Of a DNA stretch of 64,000 nt, positions 1-14,000 are shown in pieces. Each line of letters begins with the position of its first letter. Positions within the stretch are counted from its first letter, which is position 1. The notes beneath the pieces were generated by a model. That model did no database searches. It had not been told where the DNA came from and saw only the letters and a list, made by a program, of their open reading frames with translations. Source of the DNA: Podocnemis expansa. Lineage: Eukaryota > Chordata > Testudines > Podocnemididae. Where the stretch lies: the NCBI GenBank assembly GCA_007922195.1, contig ML682089.1, positions 765,923 through 829,922 of the forward strand. The letters run 5' to 3'. A program made the translations under genes and the position numbers.

Positions 1-660
1 CCGGAGCAGAGAAAAATGCTGAGGCAGCATGATCCAACGGCACCCAAGGCTCGCGGGGGCCAGAACCGAGCTCTGTGCCGCGTGGCAGAAGGCAGGTATC
101 GGTGCAGAAGGGTTTGCCTGCACCGAGAACAGCACCCAAGGGGGGGGGGGGGGGTCAGAGCCCCTGCTGTTGCCGGTGCCGTTCCAGCTGCTTGCTGAGG
201 CATCATGGCTGTCAGTAAAGCAGGCGGTGCTGAAGGCTGAGCAACCACCACAGTCTCTCGCCCCTGTTCTTTAGATGAACTAGGGGAGCGGTTTCCCTTA
301 ACAGGGGTAGAATTGCCCGGGGCACTTAGAGGCTCAAGGGCAGTATCAACTCTGTGACTGCTTTTAGGTTTTTTTGCAGTCAGAGAGGAAGGCTCTGAGG
401 AGTGCCGTTTTTGCGGCTTGTCTGAGGCAGCCGGGGAGCGAGCAGGCTCTGAAGCTGGTTTAAGAGAGCCCTCCATAAGAAGCAATTTCAGCTTCATTTG
501 TCTCTCTTTCCTTGCTCTAGAGGTGAGGTTTTTACAGTGATGACACTTGTGAGATAAGTGTCCCTCACCGAGGCATTTGATGCATTGATTGTGGCCATCA
601 GACGCTGGTATTGCCTCTCTGCAGGAGGCGCAGCGTTTGAAGCCAGGAGGCGGGCATGAG
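1..660 (-). pseudogene. DIRS gag-like protein fragment with zinc-knuckle motif
   Basis: The minus frame is open from about 660 to the window edge. It starts with a Cys-rich block (PPPGFKRCASC, then CIKCLGEGHLSHKCHHC), followed by a basic stretch (RKERQMKLKL) and a Ser/Pro-rich region. The same arrangement occurs in the DIRS gag at 52.4 kb (CLRCC, then CLVCLGESH). No good start Met is present upstream, because the poly-A tract and decay intervene. The function assumed from the family is particle assembly and RNA binding. Confidence 0.7.
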
Positions 661-1010
661 GAGTTTAGTTTCGCTTTGCTGGTTTTTTTTTTTTTTTTTA
701 GTTTCCTTTTCTTTTAACTGTTTCCTATCCTTTCTGTATTTGGTAGTAGATTATGTTGTTTCTGCACTGGTTTCAGTTTAAGCGGAGCTGTGAGAAAAAC
801 CGTCCTGAGCCAACGGCGGAAAGGAGGGAACTGAGGAGCAGGGCGGGGGGCACGCGCGTGAGTCCCTAAGGGCACGAAGTGACTCAGTGCTCCTCATCAC
901 GCGCATGCCCCCTCCCTTCTCGGCACTGCTGTGAGAATCTCCGATTCCTGGTGCACGGTGCCGAAGACACCTATGGTGGAGCAGTCGGAGACACTGCTTG
1001 AAGAAGAAGT
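1..1010 (-). mobile_element. DIRS retrotransposon, 5' part (runs off the window)
   Basis: From 1010 leftward this holds a 5' terminal repeat region (about 780-1010, ending TTGAAGAAGAA) and a gag-like reading frame. The layout matches the 5' end of the better-preserved DIRS at 46.57-52.69 kb but the sequence is clearly divergent, so it is a different family. A poly-T run at 680-700 (poly-A on the coding strand) interrupts the region upstream of the gag frame. Confidence 0.75.
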
Positions 1011-1938
1011 TCCTGGTGTGGCATTTGGGAGCTAAGTACTCGCTTAGCACCATCCCCCAAGTAGTTAGTGAGTGCAATTCCACTAGGGGGTGATTTTACC
1101 TGCCACTCACAGGCAGCCACCTCTGGGGTGGGAAGAAACAGCTATTCAACACACTATGTAGTATTTGGAACAGGACAGGAAGGGGAATTTTGGAACCTTC
1201 AGCAGCACCAAAGGATTGGCTGAGACATTAGTGTTGATACGCTAACTCCAGGGAACCTGCGTTGCAGATGAAAATTCTAAGGGCATCTTAGTCCCAACCT
1301 GCTGGGACGTGCTCCCTGCCACGTGCCCAGGGCTCCTGCAGCACAGTGGTACTGGGGCTAGTAGTGACTTTGCGGGGGGAGGGTCCTCTGCTTATGTGCC
1401 AATTCAGGGAGGCACCCAGCTCGGAGTGAATGAGCTTTGTTTTGGTTGCTCACTTGTGTAGGGACCATAAAGCAAGAGAAATGAGAACGTGTTCCTCGTC
1501 CCCCAGCCCCCACTGGAGAGGGGGACCGTAGCCCTGTGTGATGTTCCCTTCCTGCCACCTGTCCTGGTGTGCCTCCCCAATCACCCACTCCTGGGCCCCC
1601 TTTTACCCTGCTTTGTTAGGTGGACCCCTAACCCTGGGTCAGTCCACGCCAGCCTCCTGCCTGTAATCAGGGTGGGGGCTGGTTTGGCTAACACTTGGCT
1701 TGTTTCTCCACATGCAGAGTCGAGATCCCAGGGCAGGCCTAGGGACGGACTGGTCTCACACCTGGCAGTATGAGGGCCACAGTTCTCACACTGCCTGTCA
1801 GCGCACAAAGGAGAATGCAGTGACTGAGGACTTGCCAGAGCCAGCTGGGACCACCAGATGAGCCTGTTTCAGTTCTCAAGGTCTCCCTAGTGCCTGGCAC
1901 ATGCTCCTCACCCCTCCCTAACCCAGGGGAGCCCATAC
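1011..1938. other. Part of TPP1 intron 5, no feature seen
   Basis: No convincing exon, repeat end or RNA gene is visible. The open frames here are short and carry no recognisable motif. The next TPP1 exon is not found between base 1 and 1938. Confidence 0.5.
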
Positions 1939-2060
1939 CAAAGTCGATGTGCTCAGCCAGCTCCTCGTGGATGGTATATGGGACAGGGGAGCGCACAGCA
2001 CTGCGCTGGCCACTCACGTAGCGATGGAACTGGGCTCCTGGCAGGAGGCGCTCAGCCGTG
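1939..2060 (-). CDS. TPP1: TPP1 exon 5 (prodomain)
   Basis: The exon is 122 nt, with acceptor CTCTTGCAG and donor GTATGG. It encodes [18 protein letters not shown], then [21 protein letters not shown], matching the prodomain region after the conserved Trp/Cys segment. Relative to my recollection of human exon 5 (128 nt) it lacks two codons in the loop before VRSP and keeps the phase. It lies about 19.2 kb from exon 4, which could mislead automatic gene models. Confidence 0.93.
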
Positions 2061-5000
2061 CTGCAAGAGAATCATGGCAACACCCATCAGCCTCAGGTAA
2101 AGACAGACCAGGGGCCACTGGAACTTGGGTGGGCCAGGACCCACCCCTGTGCACTGCCCTGCTCACAGTGACAGTCCTAAGGCATAATCTGGAAGGCTGA
2201 ACAGCTTAATTCTTCACTTAGACTGCCTGGTCCACTGCTTCGCTGGCCTGCTCTCACAGCCTTCAGCCTGTAAATTCACTCCTAGCTAAACATATGAGCA
2301 CGCTGAGCAGTTGGCTCATGAATTACAAACAGGGCAACATCTGCAAATCCTTAGTCCCAACCTTGCTGCCTGGAAATGTGCATCTTGTACTGTCCAGCAC
2401 ACTACTGAACAATGCAAGAGCAGAGGTCCATCATTTCATCCAAGGAGAAAGCTATCTGCCCCAGCTTCCTTATTCTAAGTGGCGTTTCCCACACACTTTA
2501 ACCCAAACACACTGATTAAGACAAAATAAGGTAAGTTTCTTAACTACAGGAATGTAGATTTTAAGTGATGGCACCCAGAAGTCATGATCAATTACAAAAT
2601 GAAAACAACAGAGCAACACACAAGCTAAAACCTAACTTAATAAGCTAGGTGAACTTGAAAGCAACAGGCTTTGTCTCACCATATATGACAGTAAGGCCTT
2701 GTGTACTCTAGCACAGTGGTTCCCACTCTTTTCTGTGCCATGGCACACCTTGATACCTTTAATTATTTTGAGGCATACCACCATATAGTCTGCAAATGAA
2801 CTGATGAATATTCATTAGGCAATCCAGAACTCTTTTAGTAGTTTTTTAAAAAATTCCTTGGCACACCTGCTCAAGCCTGAGGGCAGTAGCACAATGGCTG
2901 GGAAACACTGCTCTAACGCTTACAGTGGCAAAACATGTGTCACTTAGGGCTAAGGAAAAACATAGCCCTCTAAGCAACATTTTTGGCATGCACAGCTGCA
3001 TTAGGTTGAGAAGAGAGAGCTCTCCTGCTAACATAATAAAATTACCTAAACAAGCAGCGATAGCTATGTTGGCTGGAAAGCGAATCCTGCTGACACGAGC
3101 CTCTGCCAGCAAAAATTTATGTTGCTTGGTAGGTTTTTTCATGTCCCTAAGCAACAAAAGTTTTGCTGACCTAAGTGTTGGTATAGACAAGGCCTAAATT
3201 TCCCTGGCTTGAACTTCCCCTCCTTAGTTCACTTCTTTGAGTCTCCTTCACATCATTAGCAGAGATGAAGGAGAGAGATGAATTGGAGATCTGTCAGCAT
3301 CTCTCCAGCCAGGTCCACACGGCAGATTTATATTGATGTAAGGCAGCTCCCATCAGCAAAACTGTATAAGTGTCTACACTACAATAGCTCTCCACTGATC
3401 TAAATCTTCCACTACATTGGCTTAATTCCACCTCTGCAAAATGTGTAGAGCCTAGGCTGATGTCATCAGGCTGACAGGGTGTCTGCCCAAACACTGCGTT
3501 ACTTAAACTGCCTGGTGTTGGGCTCTCAGCAGAAGCCCACCGCAAGGTTTGCGGACCAAGCAGCAAGCCAGGAAGACTGCACCAAGTCCAGTTTCACAGC
3601 AAGTAGCCCACCAACAGTGAAACTGACATTCTTTTGGGTGTCACATTCCATCTCTGGCTGTCAGCCTCAGGCAGGGGACTCCAAGTGTGAGTCCCACATT
3701 CCAGCTGTCAGTGCCCCAAGACATCCCACTTCACTTGGTTCAAGTGCTCCTGGTGAGGACAGCCACCACTGGCAGAAATTGCTTAGCGTGGTACCAAGAA
3801 GGTGATTTAGAATCATAGGGTTGGAAGACACCCCATGAGATCTAGTCCAAATCCCTGCTAAAACACAAGACCACTTCCACCAAATCATCTCAGCCAGGGT
3901 TTTGTCTAACTGGGCCTTAAAAGCTTCCAAAGACAGATTCTACCACCTCCCTAGGTAGCCCATTCCAGTGCTTTCCCACCCTCCTAGCGAGAAAGCTTTT
4001 CCTAATATCCAACCTCGATCGCCCCAGCTGCAGCTTGAAACCGTTGCTCCTTGTTCTGTCCTGTTACTACTAAGAATAACCTGACTCTCTCCTCTTTGGA
4101 GCATGCCTTTGAATAGGTGAAGGCTGCTATCAAATCCCCCGTTTCCTCTTCTGCAGACTAAACAGGCCTAGTTCCTTCAGTCTCTTCTCATAGGTCATGT
4201 GCCTCAACCACCTAATCATTTTCGTTGCGGTCCGCTGGACTCTAATTTGTCAACACCCTTTCTGTAGCCTGGAGCTCAAAACTGGACACAGTATGCCAGG
4301 TGCAGCCTCACCAGTGCTGAATACTGGGGAATAATCACATCCTTCAATCTACTGGCAGCACACCTACTGATGCAGCCCAATATGACATTGGCCTTTTTGG
4401 CAACAAGAACACACTGTTGACTCATATCAAGCTTCCCACCCACCATAACATCCAGGTCCTTTTCTACAGTGCTGCTGACTAGCCGATCGGTCCCCAGCCT
4501 GTAGCAGTAGATAGTATTTTTCCATCTTAAGTGCAGGACTTTGCACTTGTCCTTGTTGAACCTCAAGAGATTTTGTTTGGCCCAAAGTTCCAATTTGCCT
4601 AAGTCTCCCTGAATCCTATCCCTGCCCTCCAAGGTGTCTACCATTCCCCGCAACCTGCTGTCATCTACAAATTTACTGAGTGTGCAATCCATCCCATCAT
4701 CCAGATCATTAATGAAGATGCTGAATAGAACCAGCCCCAAGACCGACCCCTGGAGCACTTCACTAGATACTGGTTGCCAACTAGACATTTAGCCACTGAT
4801 CACTATCCACTGAGCCCAATGATCTAGCCAGCTTTCTATCCACCTTATGGTCCAGTCATCCAAACCATACTTCCTTAACTTGCTGACAAGAATGCTGTGG
4901 GAAACCGTACCAAAAGCTTTGCAAAGTCGAGGCATAGCATATCTATGGCTATTCCAGCATCCACATATCCCATCATCTCATCATAAAAGGCAATCAGGCT

Positions 5001-8000
5001 GGTCAGGCACAATTTGCCCTTGGTGAAACCAAGCTGAATGTTCCTGATCACTCTGTTTTCTTCCAACTGTTTCAGAACGGATTCTTTGAGGACCTAATCC
5101 ATGATTTTTCCAGGAACTGAGGCAAGGCTGATTGGTCTGTAGTTCCCCAGCTCCTCCTTTTTCTCCTTCTTGAAGATAGACGCTATATTTGCCTTTTTCC
5201 AATCATCTGGGACCTCCCCTATTTGCCAAGAATTTTCAAAGATAATGGCTAGTGGTTCTGCAATCACATAGGCCAACTCCCTCAGCACTCTCAAATGCAG
5301 TTTGTCTGGCTCCATAGACTAGTGCACATCCAACCTCTCTAAGTAGTCCCTAACCTGATGTTTCATCACCAAGGTCCACTCTTCTTCTCTCCATTCTGTT
5401 ACCCTGTGGAGTAGCCTGGGAGCTGACTGTGCCTGTGAAGACTGTGTCAAAAAAAGCATTGAGTACTTCAGCCTTTTCCACATCATACACCATGAGGACA
5501 CCTGCCTCATTCAGTAAGGGGCGTAAACCATCTTTGATCCTCTTCCCCTTCCTCTTATCCTTCACATCCTTTGCTAGCTACAACTCCAATTGTTGTTTAA
5601 TTGCTCTGATGGCTGCAGGTTAACTGAACTTAAGCCAACCTAATACTGCGGTCTAGACAAGCCCTCACCCTCACATTCCTCTTTGTGGATTACCCCAGCC
5701 AGGGGGGAGGGGGGCAGATGGTAAGTGGCCTCTTGCGGATGTGAGGGCTGAACCAGCTCTGTGATGATATGCAAGTTTCTTGTTCACACCTCCCCACTGC
5801 TATAGAAAAGGTGCTTGAGCAGGTGACAGCTCTTTGCCACCTGGCTGGGTGTTAAATCAGTCCTTTATTCTCAAGACACTGGTTTGGGCCTGCTTTTCTT
5901 AAAGCTGGAACATGGCGCAACAAGGATCCATGCCAAACTCTCAGAGGATTGATATAGATATTTTACCAGGGCAATGAAGTGCAGCAGAGGAGGAGGTTTC
6001 AAATGATACCTCTCAAGGAACACTATGTACCAAACACGTCATAGTCTTATAGAAGTGGGTGACTGCAACAGTACAGACTGTACCCCACACCCTAGTCCAG
6101 ACATCTCCTGCTGCTCTCTGAGCAGGAGGTTGGGGTCCAGCACCTCCAGTGTACTACCTAACAAAGCAAAGAACTGACAGGAAATGGAGCCTGAGATGCC
6201 CCGCTGTCCCTGGCATCCTACAGCTGAGGCAGCAGAACCAGTGTTGGACATGCAGCTCTAGTTCAGCCCTAAACACTGGCCTCACAGAGATGCGTGCAAA
6301 CCTTTCTTTGACTTCCCCATTACAGGCACAGCAGCCACTATGGGCAGGGCCTGCCCAAGCCCAGGGAGCTGCAACAGGGGTCAGGGAACACGCAGAGTCA
6401 TTCCCTCCTATATTCTGCCTGAGGCACAGAAGAGTGGTCTCCTGTGGGAGACGATGCTTTGGGGGTTCATCCTGACCACTGCAATATTGGGTCACCCCCT
6501 GCTCTGTAAAGCCGGCTGCTTCTGTGCAGTGCAGCGTTGGCCGTGCACCCTGGCTTCCCCTAGCCTGGTGATACTAAAAGCCAACCCCTGCCCCGAGTCT
6601 CCCAAAACCATCTCTTCTGCTGTACTCAGCCCCAGCTAAGTTGCTGCTCCCTTGAAGGGACAGTGCACGGCTGTGGCCTGCCATTGTGGCTCAGGATTAC
6701 GCTCATCAGTGCACTATACTGAACGGGCTGTGCATGCGGTTAACAAGCGCTGCCTTGGAGAAGGAACTGCTGTGTCACCGTTTCAGACAAATGGAAATCA
6801 AACCACTCTTCTGTGATTCAGCTAGAGCCACCATTCAGTCATCTGCTCTCCACAGTTGCTCTCTTAGCAGGGATAGCCATACTGTACCCTGCCAGAGTGC
6901 AAAGCACTTGGGTTCTTTGTCTCTTCTGGTGACAGATCCCCACATGGCTCTTCCTCTCTGCTTGTATTTTCCAAAATTCATCAACCTTGCTTCAGGAGGC
7001 AGAGGGGTTTCCTGGATCCAATGGCAGGCATCAGACGGAGGGTTCTGAGAACTCAAGCAGAGAGAGGCAGCACCAGCTGGTCCCAGTCACTTGCAGTGAC
7101 TGCTGGGAGCCTGCCCCAGAGCACCTCACATTGGTCAGGCCTGGGAGAAGAGGCTGCTGCAGCTTCCATCCCTTTCAAAAGTGGTAAAGTAGCATCCCCG
7201 CACCAGTTTGCCTTCTGGCGTTATCTGCCTTGCTGGTTCATGGTCTCTCCCTGCACAGTCTACATAGAGACCCATGAAACAGGAAGAACCACCGTAAGGC
7301 CTGTCTGCCAAAACCCCTTTGGAAGATGCATTTCCAGCACTGCCACAATTGTTCATGTGTCACTACACGTACACCACGCAATGACAGCAATGGCCAGCGT
7401 ATTGCCAGTTCACATGATACCTTACAAGCAGAAACATCGCTGCCCTGGGATAAGACCCAGGGCACAGGCCCAGGCCCTGCCCCCTGGCCCAGGTCACGCC
7501 CCCTAGGCCAAGATCTGGCACTCCAGCCCGATCGTTCATCAGGCTCCTGCCGCCTTCAGCCTGGCCCTAGATCCCCAGCCAGGTTTGGGGCCATGGGAAG
7601 CAGGTGCCGCTGCAGGCATCTGGCCTCAATCCCGCAGCAGGAGAAGCAGGCGGCGCTGTGGGTTTCCTGGCCTCAATCCCAGCTGGGCTGGGAGAGGCGT
7701 GAGCTGCGGAGGGCACCACGGCCAGGGTCCCCAGTCTGGGAGAGGGCTGGCCTGGACACCTGGGGCACTGGCACCAAGACTCGGGGCACATGCCCTGTGT
7801 GCCAGGCGCCAGCAACTCCCCTGCTTACAAGACAACAGAAAGGAGAGGTACACGGAAATGGCCAAGCCAACTGCAGCACACTGCTAGACTCCAGGAAGCC
7901 CCTTGCTCTCAGCACTCGGGTGCTTTTGGTGTTAACCGCCCCCACAAAGCTGCACAAGGCTCAGTGTATCACATGCTATCATAAGAGCTTGGTTCTGAAG

Positions 8001-11000
8001 CCTTGGGTTTTGTCCAGCCAAACACATGGAGAGCAATCACTCAGGCCCTGCAATCCCTTGTTAAAGAGATAAGTACTAGTTGTGCTGTGGTACTTCAGGG
8101 CTCGAACACCCCCTGGTGATGAAAACAGAAGCTGCACGCAACTTCAGCAGTGCATGGCTTTCTTCAGCAGCAAGACACTTCTTCACCATACACCAGTCTT
8201 TTAGCACCCACTGGTGTAAGTGCTGGTGGCGGCTTCTGGCAGAGGGAGAGGGGCTACACCCCATGCTGCCACCAAAAGTGTTGAATGCAATGCTTTTTCA
8301 GCTCTGGGGGTAACTCTAAAGCAGCAATTCTCAACCACTGGGTCAGGACACATTACTGTATTGCCACACAGAGTTAAGGGTGGTGAGGAAAGCCAGGGAG
8401 ATAGCTGGATTCAGCATGGGGGTGTCCTGTAGGGTCATGACCCACCACCAGGTGTGTCATAACCCAAGAGAAGTTGAGAACTGCTGCTCTAAAAATGAAG
8501 CACACATACATGCCTCTGTCTTTGGGCTTGTGCCTACATGTGCAGCACATTTGTCAAGGCCTGTCATAAAACCACAGGGTTAAAAGGAACCACAAGTGTC
8601 AGTTAGTCTAACCCCCCTACCAAGATGCAGGATTTGCTGTGCCTGAACCATCCGAGACAGATGGCTAGCCAATCTCCTTTTGAAAACATCCAAGAAAGGA
8701 GCTTCCATAGCCTCCCAAGGCACTCTGTTCCATTTTCCTGCTCTTCTTACAGTGAGAAAAGTTTTCCTGAGATTTAACCTCAATCAGCTAGGTTGTTGTT
8801 TGAGACCATTGTGTCTTGTCCTGCTCTCTCTGAGAACAACCTCCATCCTTTCTTATGGCCGCTTTTCAAGTATTTGAAGACTGCTATCATGTCTTCCCTT
8901 CATCTTCTCTTTCTCAAACTAAGTCTCCACTCATATGGCTACATTGCATCATCTCTGGATCCTTCCCAGTTTCTCTGCATCCTTGCTATGTGTCAGTGAC
9001 CAGATCTCCAGCTAAGGCCTAACCAGCACTGAGCAGAGCAGCACTGTGACTGGCATGCTATGCATCTGCGAATGAAACTGAATCTGCATTTCCTTTTTCT
9101 ACAACAGCACCACAATGTTGACTCGTGATCCACCACAACTCACAGATCCGTCTCAGCAATGCCACTGCCAAGCCAGCTCTCTCTGATGACTTACCTTTCA
9201 CTACATTTAGTTTTCCTTCCCATACTAAGTTTTCCATTTCTAGTGTCTGACGAAGTGGGATTCTCCCATGAAAGCTCATGCGATAAAAGAAGTGTTAATC
9301 TTTAAAAGTGCCACGATACTACTAGTTTGTTTTGCTGAACTAGACTAACATAGCTACCCCTTTGGAACTTAACTATCAACCCAGCGTTTTATCAGATGCA
9401 ATGAAGACTTTCTGGATAAAAGTCACTATTTAGTATTGTAATAACCCTTGGGGAGGAAGAGGTTAACACTCTGGTCAGTGAGTCCCAGGACAGCCAATAG
9501 GAACAAAGCACAGCTTTTTGAATGGTGGTAGCAGCCTGGCCTGGTCCTGTTTGGATGCAGCAGAACTCCTGGAAGGATCAGGAGGAGGCCAGAGGGGCCT
9601 GAGGAAGAATCCAGCAACATCCTTACTAAAGATAAGTTAAATTTGTTACTGACCAGGCGTGGGTAGAACAGGGAATGTTTCCTTAGACGCGGTCAGGGCA
9701 TTTTCTTTGTTTTTGGCTTGTTTCTTGGATTTCTCTGTATTGAGCACATGTACCCCCTACCACTACCCTGTAACTACCTAAGTTAATTCCCAGAGAAGCA
9801 ACTCTCTGTGTTTTTACCTGTTCTTTTTTAATTAAAGATTTTACCTTTTAAGTAAGTTCTGATTCTGTGTCCTGGAAGGGCAAGAGGTTTGTGTGCATGT
9901 GCCTTAGACTGCACAGGCAGCTACTAGAGGGAACCCTGTTCCAGTTCCAGCTCCAGCTCATATGCAGCTGGGGTCCAGTCACTTTCCTGAGAGAGGAATA
10001 AACAGGATTGCAAGTACCTCACAGGGAGGAATTCCCAAGTGCGCCTTCCTGTGTCTCAAGAGGCTTTTTCGCATTTGGGTGGTGGTAGCGATACCACTCC
10101 AAGGCCAGGAATTGGAAGCCTTGGAGACTTCTAAGAGCAGGCTTTAAGGCCAGTGGCTTTTAAGGCCTGTTGCAGGCCCCCATCTTCTGCACTCAGAGTG
10201 CCAGAGTGGGGAAAAAGCTTTGACAGGTACACCAAAGATTCAGTGAGGGCGATGTGGGGAGGGGGGAGGAAGAACATGGAAGATGGTTGGCACCTTATGA
10301 ATCAGAGGAAAAAAAGGGGTCCCACAACCACCACTGGCAAGAGGAAGGGGGGAGTGGCCAGGGACTCCCTCTTAAGGGCGACAGAGTCATCTATCTGCCA
10401 TCCAGACCTGGAAACTTGAGAAGTGTGCTGCTTGTCCTGAGCTAGAATTCAAGATGTGAGAGTCTGCTGAGACTTAAGTCTTTGGACTGCTGTCCCTTGC
10501 TACCTCTCCATATGAGCACCAATGACACTGCCAAGAACAACTTTCACTAGGCACTGCAGACCATGTGGGTCTGCGAAAAAGGATAAAGGAGTTTGGGGTG
10601 CAAGTAATGTTCTCTTCCATCCTGCCTGTTGAAGGAAAAGGCCCAGGTAGGGACAGTAAATGCAAGGTTACACAGCTGATGTCAGAGAGAAGGCTTTGGA
10701 TTCTTCAACCATGGGACATCATTCCATGAAGAAGGATGCCTACGAAGAGACATGATCTACCTAATGAAGAGAGGGAAGAGAATCTTTGGAGATAGGCTGG
10801 CTAACCTAGTGCAGAAGGCTTTAGACCAGACATGTCAAACTCATTCAGTGGAGAGGAGGCCACACTGGAGGGCAGGACACCTTATGTGGGCGATGTCTCC
10901 ACATAGGCTCTCCACCCTTTCCCCTCCCCCGCTGTTCAGCCCCAGGACCCCCAATTCCCCTGCTGTGCAGCCCCCAGACATCCTTTTCCACCTCCTCTAC

Positions 11001-14000
11001 TGCATGGTGGCAATCGGTCTTAGGCTCAGCCACAGTCAGCAGCAGGCTGGGCTCCTAGCTCCAGCACACCGTCCCACTCACTATCAGTCATTTGGCATGC
11101 TGGACTTTGGCTGGGCTCAGTCCCAGCTGGCCTTTGATTGGCTCATTCCCATGTGGCCCCCATCCATTTTTCCCATTTCTCATTTGTGATTCCTGCAATC
11201 TGTCGTCACTCAGATTAGCATGCTGACTGAATGACAATGAACAGTTGGGCTGGGAGGCAGTGCAGTGGCTCTCTGGTAACCTGACCCAGCCTGATGTGAC
11301 TGAGAATCTGGTTGGCTGTCAGATCACAGCAGAGCTGAGCTGGGATTGCCTAGACCACTTCCTTTATTCCCCTGTCCTGTGATCATGCGAGTCAGTCAGA
11401 AGTATGCCTAGGCCTGCTCCACCAGCAGCCTGTCTGCTTTGCTGTTTGCAGCTGCTGCAGAGTTCCCAGGTACAATTCACGCAGCAGCTCTGTGGCCCGG
11501 ATCAGCACCTTTAGCAGGCCAGATTCAGCCTGTGGGCCAGTACTTTGACACCTCTGCTTTAAACTAAGTTCACAAGGTGATGACGACTTAAGACTCGAGG
11601 TAAGTGGGATACCAAGAGGAAGGACAATGGGGAGGGCAATGGGATGACTCCTATTGCGCATTGACAAAGTAGGGCAATCAGCTGGTTATCTTAGGTGTCT
11701 GAACACAAATGTAAGATGTCTAAGAAACAAGCAGGTGGAGTGAAGTCCTGGCACAGTCAAGGAACCATGATAGGGCTGGAGTAACAGGTACTAGCTGCAG
11801 TAACTCACATGACATGAGCACTATCATGGTCGGCTGGAAACTTTTCTTGAAGGTGGAGGAGTTGCACTGTATGTAAGAGAACAACTACTGCTCAGACTTC
11901 CAGTATGAAACTGCAGAAAAGCCTGTTGAGAGTTTCTGAGTTAGGTTTAGAAGCAAAAGCAACAAGGGTGATGATGTGGTGGCATCTGCCATAGACCAGA
12001 CCAGGAGGGTGAGGTAGACTAGGCTTTCTTCAGATCATGAATGGAAATTTCCAACGGTTCTCATAGAGGACTTCAAACACCTTGACATCTGCTGGGAGAA
12101 CACCACAGTATAAACGATAAAGAACAGGTCTACAGAGAGTTGGGTGAAAGTGCTGGAGGAACAGACTGTGACCTAGGGCCTCCTGGGATAACCTCCTGAA
12201 TATGCAAAAAAATCATGGCAAGCTGCAAAACAGAGCAAAGCTCTCTAAACCCTCATGAGTGGTGCTTAAGCCAGACACCCAAATCAGTTGCAATCAGGCC
12301 TCTGAATCACCACACTGGTTATCAAGAAGTGTAACAAAATAGAGACAGCCCCCTTTATTGCACATCAGCTCCCCTGGTCCCAAACTAGCCACTGGGTGTC
12401 TTAAAGAAATAGGTTCTCCTGACTCCAAAGGGCCAGCCACATTACCCAGGACAGTACTGGCTTGGGTGTTACCCAAACACCATGCTGCCAAACAATCCTT
12501 TAGTAACTAAAACTAAAAGTTTAATATAAAAAGAAAAGAAAAACAAAACATTCAAGATGTTATAGGGTCAAAATGAATCACGTACATACAAATGATTTAG
12601 AGTCCATGTAAAGCAAGTCCTTGGAAGAATATGGAGTTTGCAGGCTTGACCAGTTTTTCTGAAAGACACCCCATTGCCTGCATGCGCCTCATCACCTCTA
12701 GCCTTCCAACATTGTGTGGAATATTGCAATCAAAATGGTTGACTCACATGGTCAGTCCAAGTGACTCACTGAGCAAATTTCGCCCTGGGCCCACTGCACC
12801 TGTGGTTCCCTTAATGTGCCATTAAGGAAACAATGACTAGACATCCAGTCTGGGGAGCTTCCCAGAATCATGTTGAACTACAGATATAACAAACATGTTC
12901 TTAACTTCTACTACATATATGACATCTACACACCAACAATATAACCATTCCCAGCAAGTTACAACCCTTCTATTAGTATCAAACCTGTCACAGCACCTAT
13001 GTCAGAGGTGGCCAAACTGCGGCTCGCGAGCCGCATGTGGCTCTTCAGTGAGAGAAGTGTGGCTCGCTGCCGCAGGCCCTACCTGGCCCCGGAAACATTC
13101 ATCCAGGCACCAGGCTGGGGGGACCGTTTATATCGCCAGACCCTGACTGCTCAGGGTGGAGGAGCAGAGGGTGATGCAGGCATGCATAGGATCGGCTGGC
13201 TGGTCAGGTAAGGGGAAGAGGTTAAGGGGGCTGCATGGGGGGAGCATGCAGCGGGGGCTGGTGTGTTGCTAGAGGGAGGGAGAAGGAATTGGGCCGGGGT
13301 CAGCCAGGAGCACAGGCAGAAGCCAGGGAGTGCTGGGGAAGTGGGGGCGGGGTGTGTTTGCAGGAGACAGCTGTCTGGCCAGAGCGGAGAGGGGAAGGGC
13401 GGGGGGTGTTTGCAGGAGGGAAAACGGCTCAGAGTCTGACTGGAGCAGAGAGGCAAGTGCCCAGGATGGTGGGGGGTGTATGTGTTATTCATTACATTAG
13501 CAACTTCCATTGGTTGTGTGTTGTTTTGTTTTTAAATCTAATCTGCAACAGTGTAACTAAAGTTAACGTCTTCCTAGACCTCAGTCTCTCTTTACTAACT
13601 AAGAAAATGTTATCTTTTCAGCACAGTACTGATATTTAAATAAGCCATCTCTGATAGAAAGACCTGTGCTTTTCCTGGGATCATTGACCAAAATCACACA
13701 AGGATTTCCCTAAATCAGAAAAGAAAAAAACAAAACAAAACAGATTTATTTATTGCATGAGCCTTCATGGGAGAAAATCTGATGAAATGGGATTTTCTCC
13801 CACGAAAGCTCATGCGATAAATAAATCTGTTAGTCTTTAAGTGCCACAAGACTCCTTGCTTCTTTTGCTGAACTAGACTAACACAGCAACCCCTATGTAA
13901 TTCTTAAGCTTTATAGAAAATCATAATTGTATTATGTAGCTGACATAGGGAAATTACAAAATCGCAGTGGGAGAGGAAGTAGTCTCTAGTCAGCAAAGGT

